DNA of 64,000 nt from Tenacibaculum maritimum NCIMB 2154 (GCF_900119795.1 NZ_LT634361.1:1426001-1490000), one strand, 5' to 3'. Shown: positions 29,781 through 38,808, counted from the first letter of the stretch. The notes: generated by a model not told the origin, from the letters alone. Made by a program: numbers and translations.

Positions 29781-31688
29781 ATGAGTAATTATAGTATCAA
29801 AAATTTAGAAGAATATTTTAGAGTTTATAGAAAATCTGTTAGAGATCCTGAGTTGTTTTGGGAAGAAATAGCAGAAGAACACTTTTTGTGGCATAAGAGA
29901 TGGGATAAAGTGTTAAGTTATGATTTTTCTAAACCAGAAGTAAAATGGTTTGAAGGCGCAAAATTAAATATTACAGAAAATTGTATTGATCGCCATTTAA
30001 GAATAAGAGGTGATAAAACAGCAATTCTGTTTGAACCGAATAATCCAGAAGAAGAGACACAGCGTATAACTTATAAAGAACTACATGAGAAAGTATGCCG
30101 ATTTGCAAATGTTTTAAAAGAAAATGGAATAACAAAAGGAGATAGAGTTTGTATTTATTTACCCATGATCCCTGAATTAGCAATTTCTGTATTGGCATGT
30201 GCAAGGATAGGAGCGGTGCATTCTGTTGTTTTTGCAGGATTTTCGTCAACAGCTTTAGCAACTAGGATCAATGATTGTGAAGCAAAAATGGTGATTACAT
30301 CTGATGGCTCTTTTCGAGGAGGAAAAACAATAGATTTAAAAGGAATTGTTGACGAGGCGTTGGAAAACTGTAAATCTATTGAAACTGTTTTGGTAGTAAA
30401 ACGCATCCATTCAGATATTTTAATGAAAGAAGGGAGAGATAAGTGGTTACAACCTTTATTAGATGAGGCATATAGTGATTGTGTGGCAGAGGTAATGGAT
30501 GCAGAAGATCCACTATTCATATTATATACATCAGGATCAACAGGAAGTCCCAAAGGAATGTTGCATACTACTGGAGGTTATATGGTATATACTGCATATA
30601 CATTTAAAAATATATTTCAATATAAAGAAAATGATGTGTATTGGTGTACTGCAGATATTGGCTGGATAACAGGCCATAGCTATATCGTATATGGACCACT
30701 GGCCAATGGGGCAACGACCGTAATGTTTGAGGGGATACCTAGTTTTCCTGATTATGGACGGTTTTGGGAAATTGTAGAAAAACATCAGGTAACTCAATTT
30801 TATACAGCGCCAACAGCTATTAGAGCCTTGGCAAAAGAGCGATTAGATTTTGTGGAAAAATATGATTTATCATCGTTAAAAGTATTAGGATCTGTTGGAG
30901 AGCCTATTAATGAAGAAGCATGGCATTGGTATAATGATAATGTAGGAAAGAAAAAATCACCAATTGTAGATACTTGGTGGCAAACAGAAACAGGAGGTGT
31001 TTTAATCAGCCCTATTCCATATGCAACGCCAACCAAACCAACTTATGCAACATTACCATTTATAGGAATTCAACCTGCTTTAATGAATGAAAATGGAGAT
31101 GAAATTACCGGTAATCAGGTAGATGGCCGTTTGTGTATTAAGTATCCATGGCCCTCTATAGCAAGAACTATTTGGGGAAATCATCAGAGGTATAAAGAAA
31201 CTTATTTTTCAGCATTTGAAGGTAAGTATTTTACAGGAGATGGAGCGCTTAGAGATGAGGTAGGGTATTATAGAATTACAGGGCGTGTGGACGATGTGAT
31301 CATAGTGTCAGGGCATAATCTAGGAACAGCACCAATAGAAGATGCTGTTAATGAGCATCCTGCGGTAGCAGAAAGTGCCATTGTTGGATTTCCTCATGAT
31401 GTGAAAGGAAATGCGTTGTATGGTTATGTCATTTTAAAAGAAACAGGAGAAGGAAGAGATCATGATAATGTAAGAAAAGAGATCAATCAAATAATAACAG
31501 AGCATATAGGGCCTATTGCAAAACTAGATAAGATACAGTTTACAATAGGATTGCCTAAAACAAGATCCGGAAAAATAATGAGGCGTATTTTACGAAAAAT
31601 AGCGAATAATGAATTGGATAATTTAGGAGATGTATCTACATTATTAAATCCAGAAGTGGTACAAAGTATAATTGACAGTAGATTGTAA
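29781..31688 (+). CDS. acs: Acetyl-CoA synthetase (AMP-forming)
   Basis: A 635-residue adenylate-forming enzyme that converts acetate, ATP and CoA to acetyl-CoA, the normal length for Acs. Motifs: phosphate loop LYTSGSTGSPKGM near residue 250, TWWQTETGG, and YFTGDGALRDEVGYYRITGR at the domain hinge. The conserved C-terminal acetylatable lysine is in KTRSGKIMRRILR. The gene closes the transporter-sensor-regulator block and explains it as acetate assimilation. Its stop codon is directly followed by the ATG of the Crp-family gene. Confidence 0.96.
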   Translation: MSNYSIKNLEEYFRVYRKSVRDPELFWEEIAEEHFLWHKRWDKVLSYDFSKPEVKWFEGAKLNITENCIDRHLRIRGDKTAILFEPNNPEEETQRITYKELHEKVCRFANVLKENGITKGDRVCIYLPMIPELAISVLACARIGAVHSVVFAGFSSTALATRINDCEAKMVITSDGSFRGGKTIDLKGIVDEALENCKSIETVLVVKRIHSDILMKEGRDKWLQPLLDEAYSDCVAEVMDAEDPLFILYTSGSTGSPKGMLHTTGGYMVYTAYTFKNIFQYKENDVYWCTADIGWITGHSYIVYGPLANGATTVMFEGIPSFPDYGRFWEIVEKHQVTQFYTAPTAIRALAKERLDFVEKYDLSSLKVLGSVGEPINEEAWHWYNDNVGKKKSPIVDTWWQTETGGVLISPIPYATPTKPTYATLPFIGIQPALMNENGDEITGNQVDGRLCIKYPWPSIARTIWGNHQRYKETYFSAFEGKYFTGDGALRDEVGYYRITGRVDDVIIVSGHNLGTAPIEDAVNEHPAVAESAIVGFPHDVKGNALYGYVILKETGEGRDHDNVRKEINQIITEHIGPIAKLDKIQFTIGLPKTRSGKIMRRILRKIANNELDNLGDVSTLLNPEVVQSIIDSRL

Positions 31689-32261
31689 ATGGAAAACATT
31701 AGGAAATATTTAGAAAAAACAATTTCAATAGAAGATAGTGATTGGAATTTTTTTACTTCTAAATTGGAAAAAAGGACTTTTAGGAAAAAGACAAAATTAT
31801 TAGAGGTAGGTGAAATAGAAAATCATATTTCTTTTCTAGGAAAAGGAATTGTTCGTTTTTTAATTCCCAAAGAAGATCAAGCAAAAGAAATTACATTTGG
31901 CTTTTGTTTTGAGAATGAATTTGTAAGTGCTTATGATTCCTTTTTAACGAGAAAACCATCTTTATATAGTTTGGAAACATTAACAGAAGTATCTATGTGG
32001 AGTATTTCCTATAAAGATTTACAAGAAGTGTACTATCAAACAAAAATAGGAAATACGCTCGGACGCTTATCTTCCGAAAGACTGTTTTTAATAAAATCCA
32101 AAAGAGAACAATCGCTTTTAAATGAAACAGCAGAAGAGCGTTACCTAAATTTATTTGAAGAAAGACCCAATCTTATAGAGAAAATCCCTTTAAAATATAT
32201 AGCATCTTATATAGGAGTTACTGCTCAAGCATTGAGCAGAATTCGAAAGCGAATTTTTTAA
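31689..32261 (+). CDS. Crp/Fnr-family transcriptional regulator
   Basis: A 190-residue protein with an N-terminal cyclic-nucleotide-binding-like barrel (LLEVGEIENHISFLGKGIVR, about residues 35-60) and a C-terminal HTH (IPLKYIASYIGVTAQALSRI, about 163-182). The barrel lacks the Arg-Ser pair expected for cAMP binding, as is usual in this Bacteroidota subgroup. The ATG follows the acs stop without a gap, so the two are co-translated, and it may regulate the acetate genes. Confidence 0.9.
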   Translation: MENIRKYLEKTISIEDSDWNFFTSKLEKRTFRKKTKLLEVGEIENHISFLGKGIVRFLIPKEDQAKEITFGFCFENEFVSAYDSFLTRKPSLYSLETLTEVSMWSISYKDLQEVYYQTKIGNTLGRLSSERLFLIKSKREQSLLNETAEERYLNLFEERPNLIEKIPLKYIASYIGVTAQALSRIRKRIF

Positions 32262-32323
32262 CTTAGGTTCATTTTATAAAATGAATTAAGATCATTTCTT
32301 TGTTTTTATAAATAAATAAAAGA

Positions 32324-33049
32324 ATGGAGGTACTGATTTTAATGGTCGTTTTATGGTATGCAGGTTTGTTTTTTCAAACTTTTTTTTTGCATAGATACGC
32401 AGCACATCAATCGTTTAAAATGTCAAGGTTTGGAGAAAAAGTATGCTTTTTTTTAACATGGCTTTTTCAAGGGTCCAATTATTTGAGTGCTTATGGATAT
32501 GGAGTAATGCATCGGTTACACCATGCTTATGCGGATACGGAAAAAGATCCTCATTCACCAAAATATGATGCTAATTTATTCAGCATGATGTGGAGAACCA
32601 AGAATATTTATCAAGACATTAATAATAAAAGAATTAAAGTAGCAGATAAGTTTACCAAAAATGTACCTCAATGGGAGCGTTTTGATAAATTTGCGAGCTC
32701 TAGATTATCTAGGTTGGCATGGGGAAGCTTATATACTTGTTTCTTTATTATGTTTGCAACAAGTTGGTGGCAATGGATATTTTTACCAGTGGCTTTTTTA
32801 ATGGCACCAATTCATGGGGTTATTATCAATTGGTTTGCTCATATTTATGGATATGTTAACTTTAAAGTAAACGATACTTCTAAAAATTTACTCCCTTTCG
32901 ATTTTTTAATGATGGGGGAAGGATATCATAACAATCATCATGCACATAGTGGGCGTGCTAATTTTGGAGGCGTAAAGTGGCACGAGATAGATCTTACTTA
33001 TTGTATTATGATATTGTTAGATAAAGCTAAAATGATTGAGCTAAAATAG
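32324..33049 (+). CDS. Fatty acid desaturase (acyl-CoA delta-9 type)
   Basis: A 241-residue membrane di-iron desaturase. The three histidine clusters are HRYAAH near residue 23, HRLHHAYAD near 60 and HNNHHAH near 205, with hydrophobic segments between them. It introduces a double bond into fatty acyl chains, adjusting membrane fluidity, typical of cold-water marine bacteria. It is shorter than eukaryotic stearoyl-CoA desaturases but normal for the bacterial group. It stands alone, 62 bases after the Crp-family gene. Confidence 0.9.
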   Translation: MEVLILMVVLWYAGLFFQTFFLHRYAAHQSFKMSRFGEKVCFFLTWLFQGSNYLSAYGYGVMHRLHHAYADTEKDPHSPKYDANLFSMMWRTKNIYQDINNKRIKVADKFTKNVPQWERFDKFASSRLSRLAWGSLYTCFFIMFATSWWQWIFLPVAFLMAPIHGVIINWFAHIYGYVNFKVNDTSKNLLPFDFLMMGEGYHNNHHAHSGRANFGGVKWHEIDLTYCIMILLDKAKMIELK

Positions 33050-33088
33050 CTTTTGAGTGGATACATATGGCAATGCAATCATTTTAGG

Positions 33089-33118
33089 AATCCCCTTTTC
33101 GTTTCGTAAAAGGGGATT
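33089..33118. repeat. Inverted repeat after the desaturase gene
   Basis: AATCCCCTTTT and AAAAGGGGATT form a perfect 11-bp stem around CGTTTCGT. There is no T-tract on the plus strand, so termination is possible but not clear. Confidence 0.55.
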
Positions 33119-33261
33119 GTAAATGTATAAAAGGAGGTTATTATGTCATGTTTAAAATGACTGGCATGTCATTTGACAATGACTTGTGATACTGTTTCTG
33201 GTTGGTAATAAGATTGATTACAAGATAATAACGATGCAGTATTTGCAAAATTTTACAAAGA

Positions 33262-35010
33262 ATGAATAACCAAAAAGGGAAAGTTAAAGTTTCAATAGGA
33301 AAGGCATTTAAAACAATTATTTGGCCTAAAAGAAATTTGGTATTTATAGGCTTGATACTTATCGTACTTAGTAGGCTATCTAGTTTAGTGTTACCATGGA
33401 AAAGTAAGCAACTCTTGGACGAGGTAATTCCTAACAAAGATTACGAACAGTTATACAAATTGCTAATAATAGTAGGGAGCGCAATGTTAATACAGGCAAT
33501 TACTTCTTTTCTATTAACGAAAATCTTAAGCATTCAAGCGCAATATTTAATATCAGAGCTAAGGGCTCAGGTTCAGAAAAAGGTACTATCGCTTCCTATT
33601 CATTTTTTTGATGATACAAAGTCAGGGGCTTTGGTATCAAGAATTATGAGTGATGTTGAAGGTGTTCGTAATTTAATAGGCACAGGTTTGGTACAGTTGC
33701 TAGGAGGAACGATTACGGCTGTTGTTGCTATGATTTTATTGATCAGAATTAGTTTATCAATGACATTTTTTGTATTAATTCCTGTTACTATTTTTGGCAT
33801 AGTAGCTTTAAAGGCCTTCAAGTATATTCGTCCCATTTTTAGAAAAAGAGGGGTAATTAATGCCCAGGTAAAGGGACGTTTAACTGAAACATTAGCAGGT
33901 GTTCGAGTAATAAAAGCATTTAATGCCGAAACACAAGAGCATCAGTCTTTTGAAAAGGGAGTTTATTTATTATTTGAAAATGTCAAGAAAAGTTTAACAG
34001 CAACTGCCTTTATGACAAGTGCTTCTACTTTCTTATTGGGGATTGCTTCAACAGGAATTATGGGAATTGGAGGATATAAAATTATGGAAGGAGAGTTAAG
34101 TATTGGAGATTTTTTATCTTTCACATTGTTATTAGGCTTTATGATTGCTCCGATTGTACAGATGAGTAATATAGGAAGCCAATTAACAGAAGCACTAGCT
34201 GGGCTGGATAGAACGGAGGAATTAATGAATATGCAAGGAGAAGAGGAAGATGTAAAGAGAACAATATCGTTAGAAACGGTTAAAGGGAATCTTGTTTTTG
34301 ATAAGGTTTCTTTTGCTTATGAAGAAGGAAAAAATGTTTTGGAAGATATCAGTTTTATTGTTCCAGAAGGTTCCGTAACGGCATTGGTAGGGAGCTCAGG
34401 TTCTGGAAAATCAACAATTGCAGGCTTAGTAGCTACTTTTTTAAATCCCACGAGAGGTTTGATAACTATTGGAGGAAAAGATCTCTCTAAAGTGAGGTTA
34501 AATTCTTATAGAAAGCATTTGGGAGTTGTTTTACAAGATGAGTTCTTATTTGAAGGAACCATTAGAGAGAATGTTTTATTTGCAAGGCCTAATGCAACGG
34601 AAGAGGAATTGCAAAGTGCAGTTTCAGCAGCTTATGTTGATGAGTTTACCGATCGTTTTGAGAATGGTTTGGATACATTAATAGGAGAAAGAGGTGTAAA
34701 ATTATCAGGAGGGCAGCGTCAGCGATTGGCTATTGCAAGAGCTATTTTAGCAGATCCCAAAATAATAATATTAGACGAAGCAACTTCTAGTTTAGATACC
34801 GAGAGCGAGGCGTTAATTCAAAAGAGCTTGTCAAAGTTAATCAAAAATAGAACTACAATTGTAATTGCTCATAGATTGAGTACGATAAAGCAAGCGGATC
34901 AAATTTTAGTAATCGAGTCGGGAAGCATTGTAGAGAGAGGAACTCATAAAAAACTAATAGAGGTAGCGGGGAGGTACCATGATTTATATACTTATCAAGC
35001 AAAAATATAA
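33262..35010 (+). CDS. ABC transporter, fused permease and ATPase (exporter type)
   Basis: A 582-residue half-transporter with an N-terminal six-helix permease (about residues 20-310) and a C-terminal ATPase: Walker A VGSSGSGKST near residue 375, Q-loop VLQDEFLFEGTI, signature VKLSGGQRQRLAIARAI, Walker B IIILDEATSSLD and the switch His in VIAHRLST. It works as a homodimer or with another half. The MsbA/BmrA-like layout fits lipid or drug export; the substrate is unknown. It stands alone and is followed by a strong terminator. Confidence 0.92.
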   Translation: MNNQKGKVKVSIGKAFKTIIWPKRNLVFIGLILIVLSRLSSLVLPWKSKQLLDEVIPNKDYEQLYKLLIIVGSAMLIQAITSFLLTKILSIQAQYLISELRAQVQKKVLSLPIHFFDDTKSGALVSRIMSDVEGVRNLIGTGLVQLLGGTITAVVAMILLIRISLSMTFFVLIPVTIFGIVALKAFKYIRPIFRKRGVINAQVKGRLTETLAGVRVIKAFNAETQEHQSFEKGVYLLFENVKKSLTATAFMTSASTFLLGIASTGIMGIGGYKIMEGELSIGDFLSFTLLLGFMIAPIVQMSNIGSQLTEALAGLDRTEELMNMQGEEEDVKRTISLETVKGNLVFDKVSFAYEEGKNVLEDISFIVPEGSVTALVGSSGSGKSTIAGLVATFLNPTRGLITIGGKDLSKVRLNSYRKHLGVVLQDEFLFEGTIRENVLFARPNATEEELQSAVSAAYVDEFTDRFENGLDTLIGERGVKLSGGQRQRLAIARAILADPKIIILDEATSSLDTESEALIQKSLSKLIKNRTTIVIAHRLSTIKQADQILVIESGSIVERGTHKKLIEVAGRYHDLYTYQAKI

Positions 35011-35055
35011 TAATTGTCTTATTAACTTTATTAGGAATATTTATATAAAAAGCTA

Positions 35056-35094
35056 AAAAACAATGATGCAATCATAATTGCATCATTGTTTTTT
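35056..35094. terminator. Bidirectional hairpin terminator
   Basis: AAAACAATGATGCAAT and ATTGCATCATTGTTTT form a 16-bp perfect stem around CATA, between the ABC transporter and the convergent response-regulator gene. Confidence 0.9.
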
Positions 35095-35131
35095 GTAAAT
35101 ACTTTTTTGCGGTAACTTAGATTAAAGGAAT

Positions 35132-35814
35132 TTAAATAAACCCTTTTTCTCTAGCTGTTAAGATTAAATCTCTATCGTCAAGGCTACTAATGCTAAACAT
35201 TTTTTTAATTTCTCGTTTTCTTCTTTCAATAGCGGTAATAGAAAGTGGAACAACATCAGGTAAATTCTTCATTTTAGTACCAATAGAAAGCTCGTATAAG
35301 ATTTTTCTATCCAAATCATCAATAACATGATCGCTAAGAGTTTCATTTCTAAGTAATTTCATGATGGTTTTACTATAATAAGGAGGATCTGTAAGAACTT
35401 CTTGAATTGCAGTAACGAGTTCTTGAGGGGTAATGTCATTTTTAACTAAAAAGCCATCGGGGTTTAAACTTCTAAAAATACTATGTACTTTATAATTGTC
35501 ATTAAAGGTAGTGGAGACAATGATTTTAGAGTTTGGTAATAACTCTTTTATTTTTAATCCCAAGTCTTCACCAGAAAGAATAGTCCCATCTTCAGAAGGA
35601 GGTAATCTCATGTCTAAGAAAATAATGTCAATTTCCATAGAAAGATTAGCGTGCTCTTTTAAAATAGTGTATGCAGTATCGCAATTATGCGCTACTTTTA
35701 TGTCAAAAGAAACACCTTTGTTTTGTTGCTCTACGTATTTAAAAGCACTTTTATAAGCTTCTGAGATAGGGGATGGTCATCAATAATTAAAGCGTTATAT
35801 GTTTTGTTTTTCAT
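35132..35814 (-). pseudogene. LuxR-type response regulator, frameshifted in the receiver domain
   Basis: Two frames together make one regulator. From the ATG at 35812-35814 the first frame reads MKNKTYNALIIDDHPL, the start of a receiver domain. It then goes out of frame and meets a stop near 35728. A second frame, entered near 35765, continues SEAYKSAFKYVEQQNKGVSF, includes the acceptor Asp in IDIIFLDMRLP, and runs through the effector region (LPLSITAIERRKREIKKMFS-type HTH segment) to the stop at 35132. One base appears to be missing at 35765-35769. Its ATG overlaps the stop of the upstream histidine kinase gene (ATGA), so this is that kinase's partner. It may be a mutation, a sequencing error or phase variation. 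Confidence 0.8.
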
Positions 35815-37838
35815 GATTGAGGTAAATATGGAATTTTTATAGAAAACGTTGTTCCTACATTGATTTCAGAATGTATATCTAAATGTGCATGTATTCGTTG
35901 TATTCTTGATGTAATATTTTTCAAACCGATGCCTTTTCTTCCTTTCTTTGTATTGAAGCCAATACCATCATCGCTTAATTTGATGATTAGCTCTTGAGAG
36001 GTTATTGAAAAAGCTAAGGTAACATTTTTTGCTTTAGCATGCTTAATAATATTCTGGATAGCTTCTTGAGTAATTCTGTAAATATTTACCTTCGTAATTT
36101 CATTAATTTCTTTCCACGGAATGGCATCATCAAAATTTATTTGATAATTAAAATTACCAATAAGGCTCTTATCCTTTAATAATTGTTTGATAATAGTTGT
36201 AAAACTGATTTCTGAGTTGTCAAAGTTGTCACTTAATTTATGAGAAACTTCCCTAATTTCTTTTTCTATTTCTTGTAATTCATTTAAAAGAGATTGGTGC
36301 TTATTTAGAGTTTCGTCATCTCCAGAAATATTTAAGAAGCCCAGTCCAAATCGTGTTCCAAATAATTTGCCTAAAATTCCGTCATGTAATTCTTCTGAAA
36401 TACGATTGCGCTCTTTTACCTTTTCTTCTTCTAATTTAGCTTGTTGCTCTAAAGTTAGAATATAAATTTCTTCGTTGGCTTTTTGTTGTTCAGCCTCCAA
36501 ACGCAGTTTTTCATTTTTTACTTTTTGAACTCGTAAAAAATACAATAAGGATAAAATAAGCAAGCTACTAACACTTGTAAAAAATATCCAGATTCGCTGT
36601 TGCTCTAGTCGCTTTGTTTCTGCAATATATTCATCAGTTTCAAATTCTATACGAGTAAACTTATTTCGCATACGGCGCTCTATACTAATCAAACTATCGT
36701 TAAATTGTATATGCCGATCTAAGTATTTTTTAGCGTTTTGTCGATCTAAATTAGCCAGTTGTTGTAAGCTAGTTAAATAATCTATTCCGTTTTTTATTTG
36801 CTTAGCCAATATATTTGCTTCTTTTGCTAGTTGTAAGGCTTTAAGAGTATCTTTTGAAAAAGAATAATAATCTGATAGGTGTATTTTGGAGGTTAATATA
36901 TCTGTTTTATTTCCTATTTTTTTTCTGATAGCTAGAGCTTTAAGCATGTCCTTTAATACCCCTATGGTATCTTTCATCTTTAATTTGCAATAAGCTTTAT
37001 TGTCAATAATTCTAGCATATTGATTTTGTTGAAGAAATGATTTGTTCTCTAATTCTTTGTCGTAGTAACCTAGGGCTTTTTGATATTCTTTTTTTTCAAG
37101 ATAAGCATTGGCTATATTGTTGTAAATTTCGATGTAATTCTTCTTTTGTGTTTTTTTATCAATTTTTTTATAAAACCCGAGCGCTTTATAGTAGTATTCA
37201 ATGGCTTTGTCATATTCTTTAATATCCCATTGTAATAAACCAAGATGGTTATGTAATGAAATTAATTTATTATGATTTTTGAGACTTTTAAATATTTTAA
37301 TGGCTTTAATATCTAATTGTTCACTACCAGCATAGTCTCTATAATAGCCTTTTATTTGTGCCATGCTTTGCAACATGATGCCTGCATTTTTTTTTTCCTT
37401 TATTTTGTCAAAATGTTGATATGCAGTATTGTAGTGATTATATGCCTTTAGATAATCAGAATTTCTATAATAAAAAGAAGAATAGTTCCAATGTAAAAAG
37501 GCAAGTAAATAATTGCTTTTAAGTTTTCCAGTTAGCTGCTCTGCTTCCTTATTTAATTTAAAAAAAAAGATAGAGTCTTTGAGCTTGTAGTGCCTATAAG
37601 CAATTTCAATAAGTCGATCTGCTTTAATAGAGTCGTTGGTAATCTTGGAGGTGTAGGAATAAGCCTTCTGTAGCCTAGTTTTTCTAAATTCAATATGATT
37701 TTTATCGTTCTTAGCTTGTGCTATCCATAAATTGATGCTATCCAAGGAATTTTGTCCAGTTAAAGGAGCTACTTTTATAAAGAGAACAAAAAGTAAGGAG
37801 CAGACACAAAGCTTGTCTTGATGAGGACTTTTTTTCAT
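35811..37838 (-). CDS. TPR-containing sensor histidine kinase (HisKA_3 / NarX type)
   Basis: A sensor of about 675 residues. After a signal peptide (MKKSPHQDKLCVCSLLFVLF) comes an extracytoplasmic region of tetratricopeptide repeats (for example EYDKAIEYYYKALGFYKKID and EYQKALGYYDKELE), one transmembrane helix (IWIFFTSVSSLLILSLLYFL), a coiled coil, the H-box RISEELHDGILGKLFGTRFG and an ATPase domain (DDGIGFNTKKGRKGIGLKNI). I start at 37838 because a terminator hairpin at 37856-37882 lies inside the longer frame that opens at 37874. The response regulator follows with a four-base overlap but is frameshifted. Confidence 0.9.
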   Translation of the reverse strand: MKKSPHQDKLCVCSLLFVLFIKVAPLTGQNSLDSINLWIAQAKNDKNHIEFRKTRLQKAYSYTSKITNDSIKADRLIEIAYRHYKLKDSIFFFKLNKEAEQLTGKLKSNYLLAFLHWNYSSFYYRNSDYLKAYNHYNTAYQHFDKIKEKKNAGIMLQSMAQIKGYYRDYAGSEQLDIKAIKIFKSLKNHNKLISLHNHLGLLQWDIKEYDKAIEYYYKALGFYKKIDKKTQKKNYIEIYNNIANAYLEKKEYQKALGYYDKELENKSFLQQNQYARIIDNKAYCKLKMKDTIGVLKDMLKALAIRKKIGNKTDILTSKIHLSDYYSFSKDTLKALQLAKEANILAKQIKNGIDYLTSLQQLANLDRQNAKKYLDRHIQFNDSLISIERRMRNKFTRIEFETDEYIAETKRLEQQRIWIFFTSVSSLLILSLLYFLRVQKVKNEKLRLEAEQQKANEEIYILTLEQQAKLEEEKVKERNRISEELHDGILGKLFGTRFGLGFLNISGDDETLNKHQSLLNELQEIEKEIREVSHKLSDNFDNSEISFTTIIKQLLKDKSLIGNFNYQINFDDAIPWKEINEITKVNIYRITQEAIQNIIKHAKAKNVTLAFSITSQELIIKLSDDGIGFNTKKGRKGIGLKNITSRIQRIHAHLDIHSEINVGTTFSIKIPYLPQS

Positions 37839-37855
37839 AGGTACAAATAAAAAAA

Positions 37856-37882
37856 AAGTCTTTGGATTAACCAAAGACTTTA
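37856..37882 (-). terminator. Terminator between the small lipoprotein gene and the histidine kinase gene
   Basis: On the minus strand AAAGTCTTTGG, loop TTAA, CCAAAGACTTT and then a run of T form a textbook terminator. It ends 18 bases before the kinase ATG, so kinase expression would need readthrough or a start inside this gap. Confidence 0.85.
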
Positions 37883-37902
37883 TAACGAGTTAATAATTAT
37901 GT

Positions 37903-38094
37903 TTATTCTCTATCGGTATCATCATCAGCTCCACTACCACCTGTAAAATCTATTTTAGTTTCTAAGGTATCGTTGGTAACGATTTTTTCTATATCATTGT
38001 TATCATTAGTTATTAAGTCTTCTGTTAAATCTGTACAAGATGTTGTCAAGAAGAATAAAGCGCTGATAATAAGTGTAAAATTTATAGTTTTCAT
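37903..38094 (-). CDS. Small lipoprotein of unknown function
   Basis: A 63-residue predicted lipoprotein. The signal MKTINFTLIISALFFLTTSC ends in a lipobox with Cys 20. The mature ~43 residues are strongly acidic (TDLTEDLITNDNNDIEKIVT, and GGSGADDDTDRE at the end). It has its own terminator and a hairpin-rich 5' region. It lies directly upstream of the TPR histidine kinase gene on the same strand; a role in signalling to that sensor is possible but purely positional. Confidence 0.7.
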   Translation of the reverse strand: MKTINFTLIISALFFLTTSCTDLTEDLITNDNNDIEKIVTNDTLETKIDFTGGSGADDDTDRE

Positions 38095-38154
38095 AATTTT
38101 TGGTTTTTAAGTTTAGGGAATAGTTTCCCTCGCCGCATTTGCAGCAATAGTTTG

Positions 38155-38216
38155 ATCGAATGTTTTTTCGATTCTTTTTTCCCGCATCGATTAAATCGAT
38201 GGTATAGCCATATACC
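38155..38216 (-). promoter_or_regulatory. Hairpin-rich leader of the small lipoprotein gene
   Basis: Three inverted repeats lie close together: ATCGAA/TTCGAT (38155-38172), ATCGATT-A-AATCGAT (38186-38200) and GGTATA-GCCA-TATACC (38201-38216). The surrounding 38125-38270 is visibly richer in G and C than the neighbourhood. Read on the minus strand it would be the 5' untranslated region of the lipoprotein gene, a candidate structured regulatory RNA. I could not match it to a known riboswitch. Confidence 0.4.
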
Positions 38217-38387
38217 CCCAGCTGTGAGGTATTCGTAGAATTAGCATGACCATCGCGCGCAGGTCACAAAAATGAAGACTTGTTACTACTAAGGCCTATT
38301 GAGTACAACAGACTTCAGAAAATTCTACATTGTCAAAAAATAAGGAAGCGTTTTGCAATTTTTAAGGAACGCTAGTTGATTATGGTG

Positions 38388-38495
38388 CTAAAATAGTGAC
38401 ATTATTAACAATAAAAGATGCAGTTTTAGCAAGCGTTGCTGTTTACTGAGTAAACGTCCTTTTTCATTTAGTATTCGCAATTTAGATAGTTTCAT
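38388..38495 (-). CDS. Candidate short peptide gene, possibly a degraded precursor
   Basis: A 35-codon frame starting MKLSKLRILNEKGRLLSKQQ, the look of a Bacteroidota peptide leader, then a hydrophobic tail LLLLIMSLF. Another frame over the 3' half reads TLAKTASFIVNNVTILAP, more plausible as a core, so the gene may carry a frameshift. Upstream on the minus strand, TTTGG and TATCTTA are loosely promoter-like. No terminator follows immediately. Coding status is uncertain. Confidence 0.35.
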   Translation of the reverse strand: MKLSKLRILNEKGRLLSKQQRLLKLHLLLLIMSLF

Positions 38496-38587
38496 AGTTT
38501 TTAATTTTCTTCTATTAAGATAAGAAAAAAAAGTGATATTTCCAAATTTTTTTATGCTTTTTTATCTTAATATTCAGTGTTTTAAAT

Positions 38588-38621
38588 AAAAAAAGGCACC
38601 TTATGTAAGGTGCCTTTTTTT
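38588..38621. terminator. Bidirectional hairpin terminator
   Basis: AAAAAAAGGCACCTT and AAGGTGCCTTTTTTT form a perfect GC-containing stem around ATGT. It follows the 38-codon frame at 38644-38760 on the minus strand. Confidence 0.9.
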
Positions 38622-38643
38622 ATTTATATATGTTAGAAAGTTG

Positions 38644-38760
38644 CTAACCTTTCACTTTATATCTTTTTTTATAAAAAACATCCTTATCTATCATTTTGCG
38701 AGAATCAACCCCTATTTCAAATAGGTTGTTAGTACTTCCGTTTAAATAAATTGATTTCAT
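38644..38760 (-). CDS. Candidate 38-residue peptide
   Basis: The peptide reads MKSIYLNGSTNNLFEIGVDS then RKMIDKDVFYKKRYKVKG; it is basic and has no cysteine or signal peptide. Support comes from its transcription signals: an exact -7 box at 38809-38816 and a strong terminator 22 bases after the stop. No family is recognised, and the transcript could also act as an RNA. Confidence 0.45.
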   Translation of the reverse strand: MKSIYLNGSTNNLFEIGVDSRKMIDKDVFYKKRYKVKG

Positions 38761-38808
38761 AATATTCGTTATTAAATTGTTTTGTTATATACTTTAATAA
38801 GTATGGTA

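Noticed and set aside
33119..33261. Shared motif GGTTATTATGTC, also found near 38870
   Set aside because: A match of this length is expected by chance in AT-rich sequence of this size.
35728..35814. Programmed ribosomal frameshift in the response regulator
   Set aside because: No slippery heptamer or downstream stimulatory hairpin is evident; mutation or sequencing error is simpler.
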